This document shows positions 24,583 to 31,680 of a DNA stretch of 38,890 nucleotides, one piece after another (positions within the stretch are counted from its first letter, which is position 1; the number at the start of each line of letters is the position of its first letter). Origin of the DNA: Bacillus tequilensis KCTC 13622. Lineage in GTDB: Bacteria; Bacillota; Bacilli; Bacillales; Bacillaceae. The stretch spans positions 1 to 38,890 of the forward strand of contig NZ_AYTO01000010.1 of the NCBI RefSeq assembly GCF_000507145.1. The letters are read 5' to 3'. The notes below the pieces were generated by a model, which was not told where the DNA came from, searched no databases, and saw nothing but the letters and a program-made list of their open reading frames with translations. The translations under genes were made by a program, and so were the position numbers.

Positions 24583-24631
24583 AAAAAACGGACACCAAAC
24601 AAACAGCGCAATGCTGTAAGTTCAGTGTCCG
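24583..24631 (-). terminator. Strong intrinsic terminator between the cargo and xpf segments
   Basis: On the - strand CGGACAC (24631-24625) pairs with GTGTCCG (24595-24589), with an inner ACAGC/GCTGT stem, followed by TTTTTTATTT. It would stop leftward transcription before xpf unless read through or antiterminated. Confidence 0.82.
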
Positions 24632-24670
24632 CAGGCTTTCCGTCTTGGACATTCATTAATGACTAGAATG

Positions 24671-24725
24671 AATATAAGTAATCCGTTTAGCTTATATTTA
24701 CAAACTTTTGGATTTGCAGTATATT
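24671..24725 (+). promoter_or_regulatory. Promoter and overlapping inverted repeat for the HEPN-like gene
   Basis: TTTACA (24697-24702), a 17-base spacer, then TATATT (24720-24725). An inverted repeat AATATAAG (24671-24678) and CTTATATT (24691-24698) overlaps the -35 box and could be an operator. Confidence 0.7.
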
Positions 24726-24759
24726 TCCTTTACTAATAATAAGAGTTAGGAGCTTTATA

Positions 24760-25497
24760 ATGAACAAGATAGACGAGTTAAAAGAATTTTTAAAAGAAAA
24801 CATCCATAATATGGTTATCGATGGAGGGGTAGGATTATCCGTTCCATGCCCTGACTTTGACTTATTACCTAGAGACTTCTTGAAATTTGCGAAGAATGAA
24901 TTAGACAATTTAAATAAGAACAACGATAATCTTATACATATCATTAATTGCCTTTCTCATCTAAAAAGAGCTTTAGATTGCCAACTCGACACATTTTTTT
25001 ATCAAATTAATCTATATAATTTAATAAAAAAGAGGAATCTTAGCTTTGACCAAAAAGTATTATTTTTAAAAAACGCAAGAGTCATTGACTCATCTTCGAT
25101 TTCAAGATTAAATTATATACGGAATAAAATGGAGCATCATTATATAATTCCTAAGATTGAAGAGATTGAAGTCTATTTTGATTTAGTGAATGCATTTATC
25201 TTAGTATTAGAATCTAGTATAGCCTTCTTTTCAATTCACCATACTATTACCATTAGTTTAGAAAACGAAGATTCCTACAACTATTTCAGCTTTTCATATG
25301 TTTTTGACGAACACCCTAAAATAGTCTTCGAAGCTAATTATTTAGATTTCAAAATAACTGTTGATCCATCTGAAAAAAATGAATTTGTTTATTTTCTTAG
25401 AGCCTTCATTCTTTTAGGTAAATTAGATTACATGCAAAAAGAACATATGTTGGAAGAATTAGATTATGAAATAGTTTGGTCTTCAAGAAACTATTGA
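24760..25497 (+). CDS. HEPN-like cargo protein, candidate RNase toxin or defence gene
   Basis: A 245-residue AT-rich gene on the strand opposite to all its neighbours, with its own promoter and a TTAGGAGC site. Residues ~45-150 are helical. The helix end YIRNKMEHHYIIP carries R121-x4-H126, the active-site pattern of HEPN ribonucleases. The C-terminal ~90 residues are beta-rich (ITISLENEDSYNYFSFSYVF). HEPN proteins are common in abortive infection and toxin-antitoxin systems. Here assignment rests on the motif and helical context only, and no partner antitoxin gene is adjacent. Likely expressed in the lysogen. Confidence 0.55.
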   Translation: MNKIDELKEFLKENIHNMVIDGGVGLSVPCPDFDLLPRDFLKFAKNELDNLNKNNDNLIHIINCLSHLKRALDCQLDTFFYQINLYNLIKKRNLSFDQKVLFLKNARVIDSSSISRLNYIRNKMEHHYIIPKIEEIEVYFDLVNAFILVLESSIAFFSIHHTITISLENEDSYNYFSFSYVFDEHPKIVFEANYLDFKITVDPSEKNEFVYFLRAFILLGKLDYMQKEHMLEELDYEIVWSSRNY

Positions 25498-25539
25498 GTT
25501 GTTTTCATTATCCTAGCGCTCTTGCACAATAAACATTTT

Positions 25540-25592
25540 GGAGAGCAGGCATGCGGGTGTACTACTTTACCTAATTTGATGTAATGCTCTCC
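25540..25592 (+). promoter_or_regulatory. Hairpin enclosing a seven-codon ORF
   Basis: GGAGAGCA (25540-25547) pairs with TGCTCTCC (25585-25592). The loop holds ATG CGG GTG TAC TAC TTT ACC TAA, for which GGAGAG is a good ribosome site. It lies 85 bases upstream of the 37-residue ORF and could be a leader-peptide attenuator; no T tract follows directly. Confidence 0.45.
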
Positions 25593-25677
25593 TCTCTATT
25601 TGTAATGAAGATCTAACAGAAATTCACTCTCCCATTTGTTACTATTAAACTAGTCAAGTATGTTTGGAGGTAAGTTT

Positions 25678-25791
25678 TTGGACTACATAAGATTTGTTCT
25701 TGAAAAACCACTGGCTGGAATTTTATTCAGTGTTTTAGCAGCTGCAGCCATTCTTTATTGTTTAACTCACTTTCCTTATGGGGCTTTATAA
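25678..25791 (+). CDS. 37-residue hydrophobic peptide
   Basis: TTG start at 25678, preceded by GGAGG at normal spacing. The peptide has a single membrane helix (AGILFSVLAAAAILYCLTHF) after a short charged N terminus. It is on the + strand in a - strand early operon, and converges on the gene that ends at 25799; an 8-bp hairpin (25780-25799) covers both stop codons. Size and hydrophobicity fit a type I toxin or a small membrane regulator. No family recognised. Confidence 0.5.
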   Translation: MDYIRFVLEKPLAGILFSVLAAAAILYCLTHFPYGAL

Positions 25792-25798
25792 AAAGTCC

Positions 25799-26056
25799 CT
25801 ATCCCCCTATCCCTGGCAGAACTGCAATCGCAAAGAATAAAACCGCCACGATCCCACCGAGAAGCCAGCCATTCGTCTTATCACGCTTTGCAATGATAGT
25901 TTCGTCTCCGATCATTTTCAGATCGTCTGACTTTGCAACAAGCACTGGTATGTAATCAGGATGCACTTTCAAATATTCCGCCGCCTCATAAACTGTCATC
26001 GCTTCGTCTTTTGTGGATTTGACTGCCCGCTGAAGCTCAACTTGTAAAGGGATCAT
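25799..26056 (-). CDS. Small protein with C-terminal membrane anchor
   Basis: An 85-residue protein: soluble N part with VYEAAEYLKVHPDYIPVLV, resembling a helix-turn-helix of the excisionase sort but incomplete, then DDLKMIGDETIIAKRDK, then one membrane helix (WLLGGIVAVLFFAIAVLPG). It starts at an ATG after GGAGGGTGATGCG, overlapping the previous stop by one base. Last gene of the leftward early operon before the cargo region. Function unknown. Confidence 0.65.
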   Translation of the reverse strand: MIPLQVELQRAVKSTKDEAMTVYEAAEYLKVHPDYIPVLVAKSDDLKMIGDETIIAKRDKTNGWLLGGIVAVLFFAIAVLPGIGG

Positions 26057-26379
26057 TACGCATCACCCTCCAATTCATTTTGAGCAACTGTTATCGCAAA
26101 ATTGAGATTGGTAATGATCTTCTCTAATGCCTGTTTGTATCGTTTCCTATCGCCGCTTAAATGCTGAATGTCCTTTTGAGCCTGCCGGAATTGATGTACC
26201 GTTACTTCCTGCTGGCGCTTGTTTTCCTCAATGATTTCCTGCTGCTTAACAGACAGTTCAGTCCGATCAATCAGAAAGTCAATATGCTCTTTAGCCATCC
26301 AATATTGATCTGTTGGCTTAGCATTTTCATATCCTTTTAGTTTTGAAACACGCGCTTTAATTTCCTGTAATTTATCCAT
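26056..26379 (-). CDS. Coiled-coil phage protein, 107 residues
   Basis: No recognised family. Nearly all helical, with charged heptad-like spacing (LSVKQQEIIEENKRQQEVTVHQF, KRYKQALEKIITNLN). GGGGGAGG precedes the ATG. It is translationally coupled to the gene that follows and lies downstream of the XtrA-like gene. Function unknown. Confidence 0.65.
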   Translation of the reverse strand: MDKLQEIKARVSKLKGYENAKPTDQYWMAKEHIDFLIDRTELSVKQQEIIEENKRQQEVTVHQFRQAQKDIQHLSGDRKRYKQALEKIITNLNFAITVAQNELEGDA

Positions 26380-26394
26380 GTCCGTTCCTCCCCC

Positions 26395-26412
26395 GCAGGG
26401 GAAAGCCCCTGC
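26395..26412 (-). other. Hairpin at the xtrA stop
   Basis: GCAGGGG (26395-26401) pairs with CCCCTGC (26406-26412) around four bases. It has no T tract on the - strand and may act as a processing or stability element. Confidence 0.5.
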
Positions 26413-26618
26413 TATTTGATTTTGAAGCCTATTTCGTGATCGACTCGAGCAAAGCTGCCCTTTGCCGTTTGAATGATTGTTTTGCCATGCTCCGGGGCTT
26501 CCAAGACATGTGCGGTGCCCTGGCTCCCGTCTATAACGATGATCTGTATTTTGCCCGACTCCATTGCCTGTTCGATTGTTGTATCTTTGCTTAAATTAAT
26601 TTCTCTTGGGTTGTACAT
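26412..26618 (-). CDS. xtrA: XtrA-like small phage protein
   Basis: A 68-residue protein with the pattern of PBSX XtrA: REINL near the start, IQIIVIDGSQGTAHVLEAPEHG, then IIQTAKGSFARVDHE and a hydrophobic end GFKIK. It is beta-rich and of unknown role, encoded in the early operon of several Bacillus phages. Directly upstream on the opposite strand lies a short transcription unit (26611-26697) whose promoter overlaps the start of this gene. The ribosome site is a GGGGGCG stretch. Confidence 0.6.
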   Translation of the reverse strand: MYNPREINLSKDTTIEQAMESGKIQIIVIDGSQGTAHVLEAPEHGKTIIQTAKGSFARVDHEIGFKIK

Positions 26619-26642
26619 TCTTAGCGCCCCCTGTGCTATGAT
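26611..26642 (+). promoter_or_regulatory. Promoter of a short + strand RNA
   Basis: Extended -10 TGC TATGAT (26634-26642). TTGTAC at 26611-26616 is a possible -35, but the spacer of 20 is long. It points away from the XtrA-like gene. Confidence 0.5.
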
Positions 26643-26648
26643 AGAAGT

Positions 26649-26697
26649 ACCAGTTCATATCAAGGCACTGAGGCCACGCGCTTCGGTGCTTTTTTTG
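26649..26697 (+). ncRNA. Short + strand RNA with terminator, copy 1
   Basis: GCACTGA (26665-26671) pairs with TTCGGTGC (26682-26689), with one G.T, followed by eight T: a clear + strand terminator in a region with no + strand gene. The block ACTGAGGCCAC at 26667-26677 is shared with the unit at 32081-32134. Predicted length ~50 bases. Confidence 0.6.
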
Positions 26698-26700
26698 TGT

Positions 26701-26868
26701 TTAATAGTGATCCGGTTTCCATCCGACCATCGTGAATGCCTGCGATGGTTTCAGATCCTCACGGTAAACGATCGGGTGTTTTTTCACGTATTCGGCCAGC
26801 TGTTCCGGCGTCATCTTCCATTCTTCAACCGGTCCTGGCTTGTAAGGATTGATGCTTTGCTGTTCCAT
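26701..26868 (-). CDS. Small phage protein, 55 residues
   Basis: The ATG at 26868 is chosen because GGAGG lies nine bases upstream. The product begins MEQQSINPYKPGPVEEWKM, then TPEQLAEYVKKHPIVY, and ends FTMVGWKPDHY. No family recognised. It overlaps the preceding cysteine-containing gene by 44 bases in another frame, as is common in this compact early operon. Its end abuts the + strand RNA terminator. Confidence 0.6.
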   Translation of the reverse strand: MEQQSINPYKPGPVEEWKMTPEQLAEYVKKHPIVYREDLKPSQAFTMVGWKPDHY

Positions 26869-26983
26869 GGTATTTACCTCCTCCATTGATTTTGGGTATC
26901 TCTGTGCCGCCAAGCTTCTTGCAATCAGAACCCATTCGGCTGGCGCATGCCTTAAACTGAGAGCAACGTGTCATACAGGCCAT
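26825..26983 (-). CDS. Small cysteine-containing phage protein, 52 residues
   Basis: The ATG at 26983 is preferred: AGGAAGAAG lies eight bases before it, and it falls four bases after the preceding stop. MACMTRCSQFKACASRMG and the following DCKKLGG give Cys at 3, 7, 13 and 20, a possible zinc site. The C-terminal part is polar. No family recognised. Co-transcribed with the DUF1064-like gene. Confidence 0.55.
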   Translation of the reverse strand: MACMTRCSQFKACASRMGSDCKKLGGTEIPKINGGGKYHGTAKHQSLQARTG

Positions 26984-26987
26984 GAGC

Positions 26988-27446
26988 TTATCTTCTTCCT
27001 GCACCCACAACGGCCGATCGTCTGCGATTACCACGTTTAACAGTGGACTTTCCCGCCTTTCTTTTGAGTTTTTTCAGCTCGTCCAGCTCGATGAAGCCGA
27101 GTGACTTATCCAGAGCCAGCACCTTGAGTGGCGTATCGTAAAGCCGCTCATACAACTTGCGCTTGATGGCAAATTCCTTTGTTTCCACGCCCTTGATGTC
27201 AATGATCTCGATGCTGCCGTCCAAGTTATGAACCTCAAAGTCTGCAATATATTCAATCTTCCGAAAAGTTTTTCCGTTCTTTTTGAATGCTTCTTGCAGC
27301 AGGAACCGTGGCTGAAGCTTAAAATCTTTTATCTGCTTGCTCACCTTGAGCCATTTCAGTTGCTCATAGTATTTGACTTCGGCCCGGCTATCGAACGTGA
27401 TGCCGTCCACCTGTGTTTTTCTGGCGCCGTACTTATTTGCTGGCAT
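26988..27446 (-). CDS. DUF1064 family protein, nuclease-like
   Basis: A 152-residue protein. The ATG at 27446 follows GGAGGCATCAC. The sequence KYGARKTQVDGITFDSRAE, then YEQLKWL, FRKIEYIADFEV and IEIIDIKGVETKEF, is the DUF1064 pattern, with the Asp and Glu/Lys spacing (SRAE ... ADF ... DIKG) of PD-(D/E)xK nucleases. It may resolve recombination intermediates in place of the RusA-like YqaN of the skin element; that is inference from fold and position. The C terminus is very basic (KRGNRRRSAVVGAGRR). Confidence 0.77.
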   Translation of the reverse strand: MPANKYGARKTQVDGITFDSRAEVKYYEQLKWLKVSKQIKDFKLQPRFLLQEAFKKNGKTFRKIEYIADFEVHNLDGSIEIIDIKGVETKEFAIKRKLYERLYDTPLKVLALDKSLGFIELDELKKLKRKAGKSTVKRGNRRRSAVVGAGRR

Positions 27447-27858
27447 GTGATGCCTCCGTCCATTCATCAAAACTGTAGGCGTAATCAACGCTTTCAATGA
27501 AACCGATCTCCTTCGCTTTCTGACGGATTTTCATACATCCTTCATAGCTGTAAGCCCAAATTTCTTTATAATCCCTCAGTTCGCCGTATTTCCCTGTTAT
27601 GATGAACTTCCGAAAGCTGTTAACCAGTTGCCACATGTTACCCCCATGCGAAAAACCGTTTGGACTCCCGTATCCCATTTCATACGGATAAACGTCATCA
27701 CCTGTGTAATCATCAACGAAGAACAGTCTTTTCTTAAATCTGAAATACGCCACCCGATCCTTGTATTTACAGAAGAAAGTACGTCTGTCTATGCTTGCGA
27801 TAAGCTTTATCAGATCATTAATATCGTTCAAGCGTTTTATTTGCTCTGCACTTGGCAT
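27433..27858 (-). CDS. Uncharacterised phage protein, 141 residues
   Basis: The ATG at 27858 follows GGGAGGTAGCGG. The product contains FRFKKRLFFVDDYTGDDVYPY, then GFSHGGNMWQLVNSFRKFIITG, with many aromatic residues and no membrane segment. Not recognised as a named family, although similar genes occur between helicase loader and resolvase genes in Bacillus phages. It overlaps the DUF1064-like gene by 14 bases. Confidence 0.65.
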   Translation of the reverse strand: MPSAEQIKRLNDINDLIKLIASIDRRTFFCKYKDRVAYFRFKKRLFFVDDYTGDDVYPYEMGYGSPNGFSHGGNMWQLVNSFRKFIITGKYGELRDYKEIWAYSYEGCMKIRQKAKEIGFIESVDYAYSFDEWTEASHASK

Positions 27859-27865
27859 TATTCCG

Positions 27866-27961
27866 CTACCTCCCGTCAATTTGTTCCCAGTACTGAATCT
27901 GTCTTTCCTTGTACGGCGCCGTCAGTATGATGGCCGGCAGCAGGATCACCGCTTTAAGCAC
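27866..27961 (-). CDS. Tiny phage ORF, 31 residues
   Basis: GTG start at 27961, nine bases after GGAG, overlapping the previous ORF by eight bases. The peptide begins MLKAVILLPAIILTAPYKE and ends WEQIDGR. Its end contains the ribosome site of the next gene. The hydrophobic N terminus could insert in the membrane. Support is the tight packing only. Confidence 0.4.
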   Translation of the reverse strand: MLKAVILLPAIILTAPYKERQIQYWEQIDGR

Positions 27962-28097
27962 TTCGCATCAGCTCCATTTGTCTGATTTTTTCCTCAAGCA
28001 CCCGGATAGCCGGTGTGAGGTCCTTGCCGCCCTTTTGTTCAGCAGGCCCGAACAAATACATTCCCATGGATCCATTAACATTCGTTTTTTCATCCAT
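27954..28097 (-). CDS. Small phage protein, 47 residues
   Basis: ATG at 28097 overlaps the helicase loader stop by eight bases. The product begins MDEKTNVNGSMGMYLFGPAE and ends with a helix (LTPAIRVLEEKIRQMELMRS). The ribosome site is weak, so coupling to the upstream gene is likely. No family recognised. Confidence 0.5.
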   Translation of the reverse strand: MDEKTNVNGSMGMYLFGPAEQKGGKDLTPAIRVLEEKIRQMELMRSA

Positions 28098-28941
28098 TCC
28101 GCAACCCTGCCAATCTATGATTTAATAGCATTCTGTCGCCCTTGATGATCACGCAATAGTCTGCGCACATTTCATAAATCCGGGTACCGAGTGCCTCGTC
28201 TATATCAACCAACTCTTCGATGTCTAATTCACTTGAGATAAGAACCGGTTTATGGTTCAGATACCGATAATTGATGACAGAGTATGTCTGCTCCACCTGC
28301 CAATCGGTTGCCCGTGGTTTCTTAATCCGTCCTTCTTTGGTGTTTGTGTAAACAGGCTTGAACAGATCATCTATGAACAACACTTCAACCTCTTTCATGC
28401 GGTTGAGTTTCTCTTCCAGCTTGTCAAAGTCATCTTTCAGATCGTTGAAGCCTTCCACGTAAGGAAAATACTGAACTGCGATGTTCTTTGATTTGATCAG
28501 CTTGTTTGAAATAGCTGTCAGCAAATGTGTTTTCCCCGATCCCGGCTGCCCCAGTAATGCAATGCTATTGCTTCGGGTGCCGCGGATGCTGTCAAAGTCT
28601 TTGTAGTATTCCACCGCAGTATCGTAAGTGTCTTTCACGACAGCTGGCTTTCCTTCGGTTATAAAATTCTTGAACTTCAACTTCTCAAATTCAGCAGTTA
28701 TGTCACTAGAATTCATAAGCTTCCGGATCCGCCGGCGCTCTATGCATTTACACCGGACCCATACCTCATATCCGTCCTTATTCTCGATGTATCCAAGTTG
28801 ATCTTTACATTTCGGGCATTCGTATTCAGCCTTTTCTTCTGACCCGGCCGACCCCGCCGAAAATTGGGCTGACCTTTCTTGGAGCTTTTTCAGTATTGCT
28901 GCCATTGCCGCGTCTGTACTGTGCGTTTTGTGTTTTTCCAT
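28090..28941 (-). CDS. yqaM: DnaC/DnaI-like helicase loader (YqaM/XkdC type)
   Basis: A 283-residue AAA+ ATPase that loads the host replicative helicase at the phage origin. The ATG at 28941 follows AAGGAGTGGCAAC. A zinc-binding region has Cys 42, 45, 64 and 66 (CPKCKD ... VRCKC). Walker A is GQPGSGKT (131-138), Walker B is VLFIDD (187-192), and a sensor-like arginine region follows near ALGTRIYEM. Its start lies inside the end of the DnaD-like gene. Matches the YqaL-YqaM pair of the skin element and XkdB-XkdC of PBSX. Confidence 0.9.
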   Translation of the reverse strand: MEKHKTHSTDAAMAAILKKLQERSAQFSAGSAGSEEKAEYECPKCKDQLGYIENKDGYEVWVRCKCIERRRIRKLMNSSDITAEFEKLKFKNFITEGKPAVVKDTYDTAVEYYKDFDSIRGTRSNSIALLGQPGSGKTHLLTAISNKLIKSKNIAVQYFPYVEGFNDLKDDFDKLEEKLNRMKEVEVLFIDDLFKPVYTNTKEGRIKKPRATDWQVEQTYSVINYRYLNHKPVLISSELDIEELVDIDEALGTRIYEMCADYCVIIKGDRMLLNHRLAGLRNG

Positions 28942-29530
28942 GTTGCCACTCCTTACTTTTGTTCTTGTTTGACTGGAGAATGCGCTGTACGTAGGCAAGA
29001 TTGCGAGCGTTCCGCGTTACTGCCTCTTTCATTGCCTCCAGCACCTTATCTTCGCCATAATCGTCTATCAAGCTATTAAGCTTCTCAGCCATGAACGATG
29101 ATAGAAGGCCGAATCCCTCATCCTCGAAAAATGTAAATGCGTTACTCTTCATTTTCTTCTCATCCTCCTGCTGCTCTTCTTGTGCTGGCGTTTCTTCCTG
29201 TACTGGCTCCGATTTCTTCCCGTAATTCTTGGTGTTTTGAAGCTTTACATAATCAACAATTGTGACAATGATCCCTTTGTTCTGCTTCAAGCGCCTCGTT
29301 TTGATAAAGCCTGATTCTTCTAACTTACTGAGCGAATAACGCACCTTCTTTACGTCAATGGAAGCTTCTCTCGCCAATTCAGCAACGTTGATCATCGCTT
29401 CTCCAATCTTTAGAGATCCAAATGGTGCGAAAGCAGCCTCTTCGAGTAAGCACATATAAATCATCTTTTCACGCCTGTTTGTAAATTGACGAGAAGGGAC
29501 AATAACGTAACCCCAACCTTCCATATCCAT
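28826..29530 (-). CDS. yqaL: DnaD-like replication initiator (YqaL/XkdB type)
   Basis: A 234-residue protein. The ATG at 29530 is chosen after TAGGTGAG; GTG at 29539 is possible. The N half is a winged helix (PSRQFTNRREKMIYMCLLEE ... SIDVKKVRYSLSKLEESGFI). The C half is a DnaD domain (LLSSFMAEKLNSLIDDYGED, VLEAMKEAVTRNARNLAYVQ, then RILQ). It should bind and open origin DNA and recruit the loader encoded next. The tail is very basic. The two genes overlap by 116 bases in different frames, more than usual, so one start may be less used. Confidence 0.85.
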   Translation of the reverse strand: MDMEGWGYVIVPSRQFTNRREKMIYMCLLEEAAFAPFGSLKIGEAMINVAELAREASIDVKKVRYSLSKLEESGFIKTRRLKQNKGIIVTIVDYVKLQNTKNYGKKSEPVQEETPAQEEQQEDEKKMKSNAFTFFEDEGFGLLSSFMAEKLNSLIDDYGEDKVLEAMKEAVTRNARNLAYVQRILQSNKNKSKEWQHGKTQNAQYRRGNGSNTEKAPRKVSPIFGGVGRVRRKG

Positions 29531-29539
29531 GCCGCTCAC

Positions 29540-29716
29540 CTACTTCCTTTCACACAGTGCTGTCATTCCGCTGATGCGGACTAAACGTAAACCAGGTTCA
29601 TTTGTTCTGAGATAGCCTTCAACATAAGCACGGAACAGCTGCGCGCGATTGGGTGCCCCTTCTGCCAGCCATTTATAACAGAAGGGGATACTAACCTTAA
29701 TCAAATGGGAGGTCAT
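29540..29716 (-). CDS. Small phage protein, 58 residues
   Basis: The frame overlaps the recT end and stops just before the DnaD-like start. Product: SIPFCYKWLAEGAPNRAQLF, then EGYLRTNEPGLRLVRISGMT. It is rich in Arg and has no family I recognise. Start codon choice (ATG 29716 or GTG 29722) is uncertain because no clear ribosome site is present; coupling to recT is likely. Confidence 0.5.
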   Translation of the reverse strand: MTSHLIKVSIPFCYKWLAEGAPNRAQLFRAYVEGYLRTNEPGLRLVRISGMTALCERK

Positions 29717-30539
29717 CGTCACTGATATCTACAGGTTTGCCGTCAAAAGGATCAGCATCCTGCGCACTTGGTTTTTCCTCTGATACTTCTGCATCAATGA
29801 TTTCTGGCTCAGACATTTCGTCAGTGATGTCAATGCGCTCTCGTTCCTCATCGTCCTCAATGACAGCCTTCTGCATTTCCACTGACAAGATACCCCATTT
29901 GCTCAGAATCGCTTTCAAAACAGTTTTTAATGCCATTGCATCCCAATCGTTTTTCCAGCCGAAGTCCGACTTACTAAACTTCTTTTTATGCTTTTCAACT
30001 TGCGCCTTTGTCCAATACACTGTTTTCCGGAAACCGTTTAAAAGCTCAAAGTAAGCAGCGTAACCAATAACCGCATCTGATTCCCGTTTTTCAAAATCAA
30101 TTTCTATTTCCTCAGTTAATGGGTTCCACTTTTGCAATTCTCCTTCATGGACCGGTATGCAATTGATGAATTTATACTGACCTGTACGTAAAGCCAACTG
30201 AATGTACCCTTTGTAACCAAGCTGAAATTGAGCACGGCCGCCATACGGAACTATCCAGGCATAACCCAAGTTTTTATCCACTGGCAGATCAAGCGTAGCA
30301 GCCACCATAGCCGATGAAATTACGCTCATAGGCTCTGCCTTTTGGAGCATTTTTTCACCGTTGTAAAGGCTCAGAATTGATGCTGTGAATTGGGAAGCCC
30401 TTTTCCCTAGAACTTCTTCGAAACGATTCATGACTGCCGGAGAAGAAAGCAGACCTTTCATTGTTGTTCCTTGCTGTTGTGCTGGAGCACTGTTTTGTTT
30501 CTTCTGGATATTGCTTTTTAGCGATTGATTTGTAGCCAT
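29697..30539 (-). CDS. yqaK: RecT single-strand annealing protein (YqaK-like)
   Basis: A 280-residue annealase acting with the YqaJ exonuclease in phage recombination. RecT family parts are visible: RFEEVLGKRASQFTASILSL near 40, AATLDLPVDKNLGYAWIVPY near 80, LGYKGYIQLALRTGQYKFIN near 108, and the later KTVLKAILSKWG. The acidic C terminus ends DISDDDLPFD, like single-strand-binding protein tails, and may contact host SSB partners. The start follows GGAGGTTAGCTG, three bases after the yqaJ stop. Confidence 0.92.
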   Translation of the reverse strand: MATNQSLKSNIQKKQNSAPAQQQGTTMKGLLSSPAVMNRFEEVLGKRASQFTASILSLYNGEKMLQKAEPMSVISSAMVAATLDLPVDKNLGYAWIVPYGGRAQFQLGYKGYIQLALRTGQYKFINCIPVHEGELQKWNPLTEEIEIDFEKRESDAVIGYAAYFELLNGFRKTVYWTKAQVEKHKKKFSKSDFGWKNDWDAMALKTVLKAILSKWGILSVEMQKAVIEDDEERERIDITDEMSEPEIIDAEVSEEKPSAQDADPFDGKPVDISDDDLPFD

Positions 30540-30541
30540 AT

Positions 30542-31492
30542 TCAGCTAACCTCCTTGATTCCAAAGCGTCTAAATTGGACTTCTTTAGTGACTTTCTCGT
30601 ATACGTCCGGAAACTGCTCTTTGAGTTTCTTAGAGTCGATCCGGTTAGTTGAAACTGACTTCCAACTAGTTTGATAGTTTCCGATGAAGCCGTATTCTGC
30701 TTCCTTCATTTCGTGCTTAATCTGGTTTTTTAACTCCTTCGCTTGCAACTGGAGTTCGTTGATCTGATCTTTCAGCTGCAAATATTGCTGAATGCGTGTT
30801 TTATTCGCTGAAGTGAGCTCAACGACTTTACCGCCCTCTGCCTCGGCATAACGTTGCTTGAGATATTCTTCTGCTGCACTCGAACCATCAAGCACAGGGG
30901 CCTGTCCGCCCAATACATTTTCATTCCAAAATTGAATCTCAGCTTGAAAGATCATCGCAATGAGCTCGTCATCACGCTCAATCTCTTTCCAAATGAATTT
31001 ATTGCCGCCGATTAGGACAGCGAAGTACGCTTTTTTATATTCAGGCCCTAGCACTCCTAAATAGTGCTGGACCTGAACTATATAGCTGTCGGGAATCTCG
31101 TCATCTTCCCACTCTTTCAGGTTGTATGCCGACGTGGTTTTGCACTCCAATATGGCTTTTTCACCAACAATCATTCGGTCAACATTCGCCAATATAAAAT
31201 CGTGCTTGGGGTGCCTGAGCATCGCTATTCTCCGCCTAACTTTTTTGCCGCTACGAATCTCGAACTCTTTTGCAACAACGTCTTCAAGAAGTGAGCCAAA
31301 GTATGCAGCTTCACTGCCTGATTCACTTACAGGTACCTGGCCTGTTTTGTCTAACCACAATTCAAACGGTGTTTGCCATTTGTTTATTCCTAAAATTACG
31401 GAAGCATCTGAACCACCTATGCCCTTCCGTCGCTCAAGAAGCCATTCGTCCCGACTCATGTCCGCTGTCGAAGCGAAAACCTCTGCTTGCAT
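30542..31492 (-). CDS. yqaJ: YqaJ-type viral recombinase exonuclease
   Basis: A 316-residue lambda-exonuclease-like nuclease that makes single-strand tails for RecT. The ATG at 31492 overlaps the previous stop (TGATG) after AAAGGTGGGG. Motifs are RRKGIGGSDASVILGINKW near 20, AAYFGSLLEDVVAKEFE near 65, then the catalytic segment FILANVDRM ... KAILECKTTSA with D and E-x-K. The C-terminal third is coiled coil. It pairs with RecT as in the skin element. Confidence 0.92.
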   Translation of the reverse strand: MQAEVFASTADMSRDEWLLERRKGIGGSDASVILGINKWQTPFELWLDKTGQVPVSESGSEAAYFGSLLEDVVAKEFEIRSGKKVRRRIAMLRHPKHDFILANVDRMIVGEKAILECKTTSAYNLKEWEDDEIPDSYIVQVQHYLGVLGPEYKKAYFAVLIGGNKFIWKEIERDDELIAMIFQAEIQFWNENVLGGQAPVLDGSSAAEEYLKQRYAEAEGGKVVELTSANKTRIQQYLQLKDQINELQLQAKELKNQIKHEMKEAEYGFIGNYQTSWKSVSTNRIDSKKLKEQFPDVYEKVTKEVQFRRFGIKEVS

Positions 31493-31680
31493 CAGATCAG
31501 CCCCACCTTTCTTTTGTACTCTTCCGCACCAAGCCGCTGCCATTCTCGGTAGTTATCCATTGAAGGGAAACTAAACTGCGCTTTACCGTTTTTGGCGAAT
31601 ACAATTGAACCGCCGACCTGTCTCAAACGTTGCTGATCCTCCGGACGCTCGCTGAATGCTACTTTTACTGCTTTAGCCAT
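31492..31680 (-). CDS. Small phage protein, 62 residues
   Basis: Product: VKVAFSERPEDQQRLRQVGG, AKNGKAQFSFPSMDNYREW, ending EYKRKVGLI. It is basic. It starts at an ATG overlapping the previous stop (TAATG), with AGGTG upstream, and overlaps the yqaJ start by one base. No named family recognised. Operon position suggests a role in early replication or recombination. Confidence 0.65.
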   Translation of the reverse strand: MAKAVKVAFSERPEDQQRLRQVGGSIVFAKNGKAQFSFPSMDNYREWQRLGAEEYKRKVGLI

